From assembly GCA_031260095.1 (NCBI GenBank), contig JAIRKN010000045.1:1-6827 (forward strand): a stretch of 6,827 bases of DNA. Reading direction: 5' to 3'. The translations under genes were made by a program, and so were the position numbers. Below, one piece after another: positions 1-6,447 of the stretch (its first letter is position 1; the number at the start of each line of letters is the position of its first letter). The notes beneath the pieces were generated by a model. The model had not been told where the DNA came from, did no database searches, and saw only the letters and a program-made list of their open reading frames with translations. The stretch comes from Tannerella sp. GTDB lineage: Bacteria > Bacteroidota > Bacteroidia > Bacteroidales > Tannerellaceae.

Positions 1-4
1 ACAG

Positions 5-1009
5 ATGAGAGAAGTATCCTTTATACGTCAGAATATCGAAAAATGGAAATCGCTGGAAAAGGTAACAGATCATGCCGCTACCAGACATCCGGGCGAATTG
101 GCCGACGCATATATGGAGATTACTGCCGACCTGTCATTTTCACGCGCCCATTATCCAACGTCGCGTATTACTATTTACCTGAACAATCTGGCGTCTGCCC
201 TTCATAACCAACTTTATAAAAATAAAAAGGAAAACTATTCACGTCTTATTACGTTCTGGACGCATGAAATACCGGAAGTGATGCGGCAGTCGCAACGGGA
301 ATTGCTTTATTCGTTTTCCGTTTTTATTCTAAGTGCATTCATCGGAGTTATATCGGCGATGAATGATGATTCGTTTGCACGTCTGATCCTTGGCAACGGC
401 TATGTAGATATGACCTTAAGCAATATTGAAAGCGGAGATCCGATGGGCGTTTACAGTTCCTCCGGCAAACTCTCGATGTTCCTGAGAATCGTTTTTAATA
501 ATATCGGCGTTTCTTTCCGGGTTTTTGCCTTGGGGATATTTAGCGGATTCGGTACAGGCTTTGTTCTGTTCTTCAATGGGGTCATGGTGGGTACGTTCCA
601 GACTTTCTTCTTTCAACACAATGCAGGCTGGGAGTCGGCCCTTGCGATCTGGTTGCACGGGACATTCGAGATTTCCGCCATAATCATAGCCGGAGCAGCC
701 GGTTTTGCGTTGGGCAACGGGTGGCTTTTTCCCGGAACTTATTCGCGCCGGTACGCCTTCCTGCAAGGGGCGAAACGCGGCCTGAAGATAATCGCCGGGT
801 TAATTCCGGTGTTTATCGTCGCCGGATTTATCGAAAGTTACCTGACACGGCATACCGAATACCCGGCTTTTATACGGCTTTCTATTATTTTATTTTCACT
901 CGTATGCGTTATCTGTTACTATATTATTTTACCTCAATTTAAATCACAATGGAAAATCAAAAGCCCAGAATCGAATTTTACCGACAGCGTACTTTTTCCG
1001 AAAAACTGA
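5..1009 (+). CDS. SpoIIM/DUF95-family integral membrane protein
   Basis: A 334-residue inner-membrane protein of the stage II sporulation protein M (DUF95) family. The family is named after a Bacillus sporulation protein, but members are common in non-sporulating bacteria, where the role is unknown. A soluble helical N-terminal part (about residues 1-95, with the typical ITIYLNNLASALHN segment at 55-68) precedes about five hydrophobic segments near 101-117, 170-190, 212-235, 263-279 and 290-309. Family-like motifs are GTFQTFFFQH (196-205), HGTFEISA (218-225) and LFPGTY (241-246). The ATG at 5 is chosen because the MREVSFI start matches related proteins as I remember them. The last 20 or so codons run into the next gene, giving a polar tail that looks unconserved. 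It opens the MoxR/DUF58 cluster and probably supplies its multispanning membrane component. The family call is firm; the function is inference. Confidence 0.95.
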   Translation: MREVSFIRQNIEKWKSLEKVTDHAATRHPGELADAYMEITADLSFSRAHYPTSRITIYLNNLASALHNQLYKNKKENYSRLITFWTHEIPEVMRQSQRELLYSFSVFILSAFIGVISAMNDDSFARLILGNGYVDMTLSNIESGDPMGVYSSSGKLSMFLRIVFNNIGVSFRVFALGIFSGFGTGFVLFFNGVMVGTFQTFFFQHNAGWESALAIWLHGTFEISAIIIAGAAGFALGNGWLFPGTYSRRYAFLQGAKRGLKIIAGLIPVFIVAGFIESYLTRHTEYPAFIRLSIILFSLVCVICYYIILPQFKSQWKIKSPESNFTDSVLFPKN

Positions 1010-1893
1010 ATGTGACGTTCGAGTTTATCCGGGAAAACTGGAAACCCCTGTTAAAGTATACGTTTTATCTCATTATGCCGATCTGTCTGATACAGACCTT
1101 CGCCATGAATGCGTTTATAAACGGCTACTTTGATCTCATCCTGTCAATGAACCGCGGCAACAGCTATTTCGGCTATTCTATGTACGGTTTTGCAGCCAAT
1201 TACGGGATTCTGCTGTTTTGTATGCTAATCGGCTCGGCTATACTGTCCGGTTTGGTTTATGCCCTGATGCAAACGTATGCAACGCGCGCAGACCGGCTGC
1301 AAAACCTCACGCTCAACGATTTTAAAGAACGCCTTACCGGGAATACATGGAAATGCCTTCGCATTATATTCTTCCTGATCTTTGTCACTATTGTGATAAT
1401 AGCTTTTGCAGGTCTTTTGGCCGTTCTGGTATCCGTCTACTCATTGATTCTGACGATTCCCCTGCTGATCCTGTTCATCCTGTGCCTGATCCCTTTCATG
1501 CTGCTCGTTCCCGCGTATATATTCGAACGGGAGATCTCTTTCTTCGGCGCGGTAAGAAAAGCATGGAAATTAGGAATATCTACGCTCGGAGGGATGTTCG
1601 GACTGATGTTCGTTTTATCTATCATTACTTCCGTCATACAAACGGTAACGATGTTACCCTGGTATATCACAATCATTGTCGGAAATGTGATGGCAATAAC
1701 GACCGAATCCGGGATGGACCAATCTGTTATCTATAAATTCATCCTCTATATTTTAGGTCTTATCCAGTCATACGGCGTATATGTTTCTTCCGTCATAAGC
1801 GTCACAGGACTTGCGTTTCAATATTTCCACGCCCGCGAGAAAGTAGAAGGCGTTACTATCGAATCGAATATATCCAACTTCAACAATCTTTGA
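949..1893 (+). CDS. Polytopic membrane protein of unknown function in the MoxR/DUF58 cluster
   Basis: A 314-residue hydrophobic protein with about six membrane segments (near 37-57, 86-106, 137-160, 164-188, 213-246 and 263-288). The short basic N-terminus (PRIEFYRQRTFSEKL, 6-20) and the polar C-terminus are probably cytoplasmic. An amphipathic stretch (FEREISFFGAVRKAWKLG, 192-209) lies between two membrane segments. It resembles the glycerophosphodiesterase-type membrane-domain proteins found at this position in Bacteroidota clusters; I see no catalytic motif. The ATG at 949 lies inside the 3' end of the SpoIIM gene and has no Shine-Dalgarno site, only an AT-rich leader. The start is supported by the charged segment that precedes the first membrane helix. 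The DUF4129 gene follows after 10 bp. A membrane partner or scaffold role is inferred from position only. Confidence 0.88.
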   Translation: MENQKPRIEFYRQRTFSEKLNVTFEFIRENWKPLLKYTFYLIMPICLIQTFAMNAFINGYFDLILSMNRGNSYFGYSMYGFAANYGILLFCMLIGSAILSGLVYALMQTYATRADRLQNLTLNDFKERLTGNTWKCLRIIFFLIFVTIVIIAFAGLLAVLVSVYSLILTIPLLILFILCLIPFMLLVPAYIFEREISFFGAVRKAWKLGISTLGGMFGLMFVLSIITSVIQTVTMLPWYITIIVGNVMAITTESGMDQSVIYKFILYILGLIQSYGVYVSSVISVTGLAFQYFHAREKVEGVTIESNISNFNNL

Positions 1894-1903
1894 TGCAGAG
1901 GCG

Positions 1904-2551
1904 ATGACATTCCGGGCAGATACCCTTCTCTATGATACGCAGAAGATTGCGGATTATCAGGCGGACAGCCGCTTTGATTACAGTTCGCAGTTGAACATGC
2001 CGGAATATACCTGGTTCGATATGGTATCCCGATGGTTCAACCGCCTGCTCAATTCTATTTTCAGCGGAAGGATGGAAGAAAAGTATACAACTCCCATCAT
2101 GATCCTGCTTTTCCTGATCGTTATCCTGACCGTATTATTTTTCTTATATAAGAAGCGTCCGGAACTTTTTATGCGTTCTAAAAAGATAAGATCTCCCCTC
2201 CCCTACGATATCGAAGAAGAAAATATTCACGGAATAGACTTTAAAAAGGAAATTTCGGCCGCACTGGATAGCGGAAATTACCGTCTGGCCATACGGTTGC
2301 TCTATCTGCATACACTTCGTATTCTTTCCGACAGCCAACTTATCGACTGGCAAATACACAAAACGCCAACCGAATATCTCTATGAAATCAAAAACAAAGA
2401 CCTGAGGCTTCCTTTTCGCGAATTAACGAACCATTTCCTACAGATCCGCTACGGTAATTACAACGCATCGCCGGAATTGTACGAAACGATGCTTGAGATC
2501 CGGGAATATATAAAAATGCGCATAACAGAAGGAGGAACAGATGAAAGGTAG
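1904..2551 (+). CDS. DUF4129-domain single-pass membrane protein
   Basis: A 215-residue protein with a polar N-terminal part (1-62), one membrane segment (PIMILLFLIVILTVLFFLY, 64-82), a basic stop-transfer-like stretch (KKRPELFMRSKKIR, 83-96) and a helical DUF4129 domain at about 118-205. Typical DUF4129 features are the GNYRLAIRLLYLH segment (124-136), the TPTEYLYEI segment (154-162) and IRYGNY (181-186). The positive charges after the helix place the DUF4129 domain in the cytoplasm and the N-terminus outside. Homologues as I know them usually begin with a cleavable signal peptide; here the ORF opens almost directly at the mature-like DTLLYDTQKIADYQAD segment. ATG 1904 is the only ATG available: in-frame sequence upstream is open only to a TAG at 1844-1846 and contains no ATG, GTG or TTG. 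DUF4129 domains are common beside MoxR and DUF58 genes. The last 11 bp overlap the DUF4350 gene, suggesting translational coupling. Confidence 0.92.
   Translation: MTFRADTLLYDTQKIADYQADSRFDYSSQLNMPEYTWFDMVSRWFNRLLNSIFSGRMEEKYTTPIMILLFLIVILTVLFFLYKKRPELFMRSKKIRSPLPYDIEEENIHGIDFKKEISAALDSGNYRLAIRLLYLHTLRILSDSQLIDWQIHKTPTEYLYEIKNKDLRLPFRELTNHFLQIRYGNYNASPELYETMLEIREYIKMRITEGGTDER
2531..2535 (+). promoter_or_regulatory. Strong Shine-Dalgarno site for the DUF4350 gene
   Basis: GGAGG lies 5 nt before the ATG at 2541, inside the last codons of the DUF4129 gene. It is the clearest Shine-Dalgarno site in the window, where most starts have only A-rich leaders as is usual in Bacteroidota. It fixes the DUF4350 start and fits coupled translation with the overlapping upstream gene. 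Confidence 0.7.
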
Positions 2552-3914
2552 CCGGCTGTATATGATCTTCCTGGGATTGTTCCTTGTGCTTGTATTCCTG
2601 TTTGAGTACATGTCGCCGCACCGGTTTTCGTGGAAACCTACTTTCGACAAAAATGACAAAGAACCTTTCGGCAGCTATGTGTTTGATGACGTTGTTTCTT
2701 CTTCCGTCGACCGCTACACCGTGACAGACCGGACGTTTTATCAGCTTATGCAGGAAGACTCAACGGCCTCTCCACAGGCTTTCCTGCTTACCGAAAACTA
2801 TTTTTATCTCAATGATACGGATATTGAATGTCTTTATAAATTAATCCACACAGGAAACCAGGTGATGATCTGTATGGATAATTTTCCCTATACACTTGAG
2901 GATACACTCTGTTTTGAAACTGCTTACGATTACTATTTTCCCTCAATAGAGCACTACATCCGGGATGAAAGAAAACGTGACAGCCTGTTTTTCGGTACGG
3001 ATACACTGCATCCGGAATATATCTATGAAGTTTACCCGCAAATACATCCCGTCTATCTGATAACGGGTAAGAATAAATGGGTGCACGATCGTCCCGACAA
3101 CGATTCGACGGAAGTTGTCGACGATACCCTGTCAACCGTAATCCGCGAAGAAATAGATTCATTGATAACCGTCGTTGAAAATACGGAAGAGGAAGCGACC
3201 GGGACGACATCCGGAGATCAGTTTTTCCCGATAAACTGCGATTCAATAGAAATCCTTGTATGGGATAACGAAAATAAACCGCTTGTCATCCGGGCATTTA
3301 TCGGGAAAGGAGAATTATTCCTGGTATCTACCCCGTTGATGTTCACCAACTATGGTATTCTTGACGGAGACAATGCATCTTATGTTTTTCGCCTGCTGTC
3401 TTACATGAAAAACAGACCGCTTACGAGAATTGAAGCCTATGGCGCCCACAGCGAGAAAGCCCGCACTCCGCTCCGGTATGTGCTGTCCGAACCGCCATTG
3501 AGGTGGGCCGTCTATTCTATGTTAGTTCTCTTGATATTGTTCATGACGTTCACCGCCAAACGTCGTCAACGGATCATCCCGGTAATCAGAACGCCTGCCA
3601 ACCGGACCTTTGAGTTTATGCAACTCATCAGTAATCTTTATTATCAGAAACATGAAAACGGAGAAATACTGAAAATGAAACATCTTTATTTTTGCGCTGA
3701 GGTAAAACGCCTGATCGGGGTGGATCTTCAGGACGGAATACCTGATGAAACAACTTATCTGCGTTTGTCGGAAAAAACCGGAAAGGACAGGGATGTACTT
3801 CGTTCCTTGATCAAAAACATCGAAATGGGTATCTACCGGTCGAATGTATCCGACATGCAACTAAAAGAATATATAGATGGTATGAATGATATTTTACGCA
3901 TATTAAAATCCTGA
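2541..3914 (+). CDS. DUF4350-domain membrane protein
   Basis: A 457-residue protein with an N-terminal membrane anchor (about 6-22), a large extracytoplasmic part (about 25-318), a second membrane segment (WAVYSMLVLLILFMTFTA, 322-339) followed by basic KRRQR, and a helical cytoplasmic C-terminal domain (about 350-457). The outer part fits DUF4350: FGSYVFDDVV (43-52) near its start, and GKGELFLVSTP (255-265) plus the FTNYGILDGDNA stretch (268-279) near its end. In proteins of this type that last region resembles the end of a Rossmann/GATase-like fold; no catalytic triad is evident. An acidic, low-complexity stretch at 183-226 splits the domain. The gene overlaps the DUF4129 gene by 11 bp and has a good Shine-Dalgarno site; the MoxR gene follows after 15 bp. 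It is probably a sensor or structural partner of the MoxR-DUF58 module, inferred from context. Confidence 0.92.
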   Translation: MKGSRLYMIFLGLFLVLVFLFEYMSPHRFSWKPTFDKNDKEPFGSYVFDDVVSSSVDRYTVTDRTFYQLMQEDSTASPQAFLLTENYFYLNDTDIECLYKLIHTGNQVMICMDNFPYTLEDTLCFETAYDYYFPSIEHYIRDERKRDSLFFGTDTLHPEYIYEVYPQIHPVYLITGKNKWVHDRPDNDSTEVVDDTLSTVIREEIDSLITVVENTEEEATGTTSGDQFFPINCDSIEILVWDNENKPLVIRAFIGKGELFLVSTPLMFTNYGILDGDNASYVFRLLSYMKNRPLTRIEAYGAHSEKARTPLRYVLSEPPLRWAVYSMLVLLILFMTFTAKRRQRIIPVIRTPANRTFEFMQLISNLYYQKHENGEILKMKHLYFCAEVKRLIGVDLQDGIPDETTYLRLSEKTGKDRDVLRSLIKNIEMGIYRSNVSDMQLKEYIDGMNDILRILKS

Positions 3915-3929
3915 ATAAAAATAAACAAT

Positions 3930-4901
3930 ATGGAAAAACAAAATGAAACAATAGATTTAACGCCTTTTACTGAAAAGGTGGACCGGCTGAAAATTGCGAT
4001 CGGCAGTGTTGTTGTCGGACAGGAATATTCGGTAGACCTGATACTTTCCGCTATCCTGGCACGCGGACATGTGTTGCTTGAAGGTGTGCCGGGAGTGGCG
4101 AAAACATTATTGGCCAAAATGATCGCCAAACTTATCCATGCGGACTTCTCACGTATTCAGTTTACACCCGACCTGATGCCGTCGGACGTGCTTGGAACCT
4201 CCGTTTTTAATATGAAAACAAGCGAATTTAGTTTTCATCCCGGACCGGTATTTGCAGATCTCGTACTGGTCGACGAAATAAACCGCGCCCCGGCGAAAAC
4301 GCAGTCCGCGTTATTCGAAGTCATGGAAGAGCGGCAGGCCACTATCGACGGCATACGACATCCTATGAGTCCCATCTATACGATACTGGCCACCCAGAAT
4401 CCGATAGAACAGGAAGGTACCTACAAACTTCCGGAAGCCCAGTTGGACCGGTTTATGATGAAAATAACCATTCCATATCCGTCCCTTGAAGAAGAAATAG
4501 AAATTCTGGAACGTCATAACCGGAATGCCCGTCTGGCCAAACTGGAAGAGATCGAAGCCGTTATCTCGCGGGAAGAATTGCTGCTAATGTTTGAATATGT
4601 AGAGAAGGTCTTCGTTGAAAATTCTTTGCTGCGCTATATCGCATCCGTCATACAACAGACGCGAAACAGTAAGGCGGTCTATCTCGGAGCTTCCCCCCGT
4701 GCATCGGTAGCGCTCTTACAATCCGCCAAAGCCATGGCCCTGTTGCAGGGACGCGAATTTGTAACGCCGGAAGATATCAAAAGGGTTGCGCCGTTTGTCT
4801 TGCAGCATCGTCTTATGCTCACTGCCGAGGCTGAAATGGAGGGGCATACGCCGCTTAAAGTGGTACAACGCCTCATCGAAAAAGTAGAAGTGCCGAAGTA
4901 A
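3930..4901 (+). CDS. MoxR-family AAA+ ATPase
   Basis: A 323-residue cytoplasmic AAA+ ATPase of the MoxR family, thought to act as chaperones that assemble or activate protein complexes together with VWA-type partners. All core motifs are visible: Walker A GVPGVAKT (52-59), Walker B LVLVDE (111-116) followed by INRAPAKTQSA, sensor 1 ATQN (154-157), a candidate arginine finger in LDRF (R174), and sensor 2 GASPRA (253-258, R257) in the C-terminal helical lid. Alanine for glycine before the Walker A lysine is frequent in this family and does not suggest inactivity. The length is normal. The ATG at 3930 is 15 bp after the DUF4350 stop, behind an A-rich leader without a clear Shine-Dalgarno site. 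The DUF58 gene follows closely, the usual MoxR pairing. Its specific client is unknown; the neighbouring membrane proteins are the obvious candidates. Confidence 0.97.
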   Translation: MEKQNETIDLTPFTEKVDRLKIAIGSVVVGQEYSVDLILSAILARGHVLLEGVPGVAKTLLAKMIAKLIHADFSRIQFTPDLMPSDVLGTSVFNMKTSEFSFHPGPVFADLVLVDEINRAPAKTQSALFEVMEERQATIDGIRHPMSPIYTILATQNPIEQEGTYKLPEAQLDRFMMKITIPYPSLEEEIEILERHNRNARLAKLEEIEAVISREELLLMFEYVEKVFVENSLLRYIASVIQQTRNSKAVYLGASPRASVALLQSAKAMALLQGREFVTPEDIKRVAPFVLQHRLMLTAEAEMEGHTPLKVVQRLIEKVEVPK

Positions 4902-4930
4902 TCAATTGATATTTGTTGATTGAGAAAGTT

Positions 4931-6244
4931 ATGTTTTTAACGAAACGTTTCTATATTGCAGGTTTAGTCGTCATCGCTTTGTTCGTGTCGGGCTATCTGA
5001 TTCCGGCTCTTTTTATCGCCGGAAAGATCGTCATGGCTTTCGTTATAATGGCTACTATTGCCGATTGTATACTGCTATGGCGTCATAAAAAGGGAGCGGA
5101 TGCGGAAAGATCTTGCGCCCCCAGGTTTTCGAACGGAGACAACAACGATGTGCGCCTGACGGTAGAAAACAGGTATCCGTTTCCTGTCGATATAGATATT
5201 ATTGACGAGATACCGGTAGTATTCCAGCGTCGTGACATTCTTTTTAAAATAAGGATGAAACCCGGAGGTCGCGAGGTAGTGCATTATAAACTGCGCCCCG
5301 TCAAACGTGGCGAGTATAATTTCGGTAACGTATTGCTTTATGTGACGACCCCGGCCGGATTGGGTTGTCGTCGTATAAGATGTGCGGAAGCAGTTGATAT
5401 TGCAGTCTATCCGTCGTATATCATGCTGCACCGCTACGAGATCATGGCGATACACAATAACCTGACGGAATTAGGTATCAAAAAAATACGCCGCATAGGG
5501 CATAATACCGAATTTGAATACATCAAGGAATACATAAAAGGAGATGATTATCGGACCATTAACTGGAAAGCCAGTGCACGCCGTCATTATCCGATGGTCA
5601 ATGTATATCAGGACGAACGCTCTCAACAGATATACAGCATTATCGACAAAGGCCGTATCATGCAAAATGCATTCCGCGGAATGACCTTGCTGGATTATGC
5701 GATTAATGCCTCCTTAGTGCTTTCGTTTGTAGCCATACGCAGGGAGGACAAAGCCGGACTCGCCACTTTCGCGGAAAAATTCGAGACCTTTATTCCGGCA
5801 GGAAAACAAACGGGACAGATGCAACAGATACTGGAAAGTTTGTACCGTCAACAAACGACTTTCGGCGAAAGCGACTATTCATCACTGTATGTGCATATCA
5901 ATAAATTTATCAATAAACGCAGCCTGTTGATTATCTATACAAATTTTGACTCCATCATCGGTATGGAGCGCCAGATTGAATACCTCCGCCAACTGGCACA
6001 CCGGCATGTCGTATTAGTTGTGTTCTTTGAGGATACCGAGATGAAAGCCTTTGCCGCCCAACACCCCACATCCGTCGAAGGATATTACCGGCAGGTAATC
6101 ACGGATAAGTTTATATTTGAAAAACACCATGTGATTGTCAAGCTAAAGCAACATGGCGTCTATTCCCTCCTGACCGAACCGGATAAATTATCGGTCAATG
6201 TGATCAACAAATACCTCGAAATGAAAGCCGGAGGCGTGATCTAA
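4931..6244 (+). CDS. DUF58-domain (VWA-like) membrane protein
   Basis: A 437-residue protein that pairs with the MoxR ATPase. The start is set at ATG 4931 because MFLTKRFY is the usual beginning of Bacteroidota homologues as I recall them; a TTG at 4913 would add six residues but looks less likely. Two membrane helices (about 8-24 and 29-49) form a hairpin, followed by basic RHKK, so the rest is probably cytoplasmic. A beta-rich segment (about 70-165) leads to the DUF58 signature, seen as EYIKGDDYRTINWKASARR (200-218), then a VWA-like domain (about 225-437) with DKGRIM (239-244), MTLLDYAINASL (251-262) and DKAGLATF (273-280). The usual VWA metal-site motif DxSxS is replaced by DKGRI. It is probably the adaptor that couples MoxR to a membrane target. 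It is the last gene of the cluster; its TAA is followed by a 203-bp spacer. Confidence 0.95.
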   Translation: MFLTKRFYIAGLVVIALFVSGYLIPALFIAGKIVMAFVIMATIADCILLWRHKKGADAERSCAPRFSNGDNNDVRLTVENRYPFPVDIDIIDEIPVVFQRRDILFKIRMKPGGREVVHYKLRPVKRGEYNFGNVLLYVTTPAGLGCRRIRCAEAVDIAVYPSYIMLHRYEIMAIHNNLTELGIKKIRRIGHNTEFEYIKEYIKGDDYRTINWKASARRHYPMVNVYQDERSQQIYSIIDKGRIMQNAFRGMTLLDYAINASLVLSFVAIRREDKAGLATFAEKFETFIPAGKQTGQMQQILESLYRQQTTFGESDYSSLYVHINKFINKRSLLIIYTNFDSIIGMERQIEYLRQLAHRHVVLVVFFEDTEMKAFAAQHPTSVEGYYRQVITDKFIFEKHHVIVKLKQHGVYSLLTEPDKLSVNVINKYLEMKAGGVI

Positions 6245-6348
6245 AAAAACAGCCGACATTCAATGATATTATTGATTAAAGAAGATCTGTGCAGCCGGAA
6301 AATTCGGATAAAATTCTTTGCGATGACTTTTTATCTATTCTGCCGGTA

Positions 6349-6385
6349 TTTGAAAGAAAAAATTAATATTTTTTTTGAAAGAAAA
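6349..6385. repeat. 12-bp perfect direct repeat upstream of a promoter
   Basis: TTTGAAAGAAAA occurs at 6349-6360 and again at 6374-6385, 25 bp apart start to start, with an A/T run between. The second copy ends 2 bp before the -33 element of the predicted promoter. The repeat is seen directly. A regulator-binding role is only a possibility, because the sequence is A-rich and of low complexity. Confidence 0.5.
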
Positions 6386-6387
6386 CA

Positions 6388-6418
6388 TTGATCCTGAATT
6401 TTTTATTTCATATATTTG
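6388..6418 (+). promoter_or_regulatory. Bacteroidota-type promoter for the oxidoreductase gene
   Basis: TTG at 6388-6390 is a candidate -33 element and TATATTTG at 6411-6418 matches the -7 consensus TAnnTTTG of the Bacteroidota primary sigma factor, with a 20-nt spacer. Transcription would start a few bases past 6418, giving a leader of roughly 20-25 nt before ATG 6448. A motif this complete directly ahead of a start codon makes the call fairly good. I noticed no comparable match inside the cluster. Confidence 0.72.
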
Positions 6419-6447
6419 TCGCACCATTTGAAAATAAATAAATACAC

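Larger units (their letters stand above)
6245..6447. other. AT-rich intergenic spacer between the cluster and the oxidoreductase gene
   Basis: This 203-bp spacer separates two transcription units. I see no GC-rich hairpin followed by a T-run just after the DUF58 stop. The best candidates are a 5-bp stem at about 6297-6309 (CCGGA, AAA loop, TTCGG) without a U-tract and an AT-only repeat at about 6260-6275. The right part holds a 12-bp direct repeat and the promoter of the next gene. An unsupported 42-codon ORF (6263-6391) also crosses it. Confidence 0.7.

Noticed and set aside
5..1009. Evidence of sporulation, from the SpoIIM family name
   Set aside because: SpoIIM/DUF95 proteins are widespread in non-sporulating bacteria, and no other sporulation gene is present.
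1347..1736. 129-codon plus-strand ORF inside the second membrane-protein gene
   Set aside because: It is an out-of-frame reading of a membrane-protein gene, with a composition rich in Arg, Asp and His and no recognisable feature.
2809..3246. 145-codon minus-strand ORF inside the DUF4350 gene
   Set aside because: It lies wholly within a well-supported gene, its translation is rich in Arg, Ser and Pro with no domain pattern, and no separate start signal is seen.
4900..4921. Inverted repeat AATCAA/TTGATT between the MoxR and DUF58 genes
   Set aside because: The stem is six mostly A-T pairs with a 10-nt loop and no T-run; it is too weak to call a terminator or attenuator.
4913..4930. TTG at 4913 as start of the DUF58 gene
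   Set aside because: It would add only six residues before MFLTKRFY, which looks like the natural N-terminus; the ATG at 4931 is preferred.
3930..6244. Phage-defence system based on MoxR and a VWA-like protein
   Set aside because: Some MoxR-VWA modules occur in conflict systems, but this cluster lacks nuclease, toxin or mobile-element signs and has the composition of a conserved Bacteroidota housekeeping-type operon.
6297..6309. CCGGA-AAA-TTCGG hairpin as a terminator for the cluster
   Set aside because: It is only five pairs including one G-T, and no U-tract follows, so it does not meet the usual pattern.
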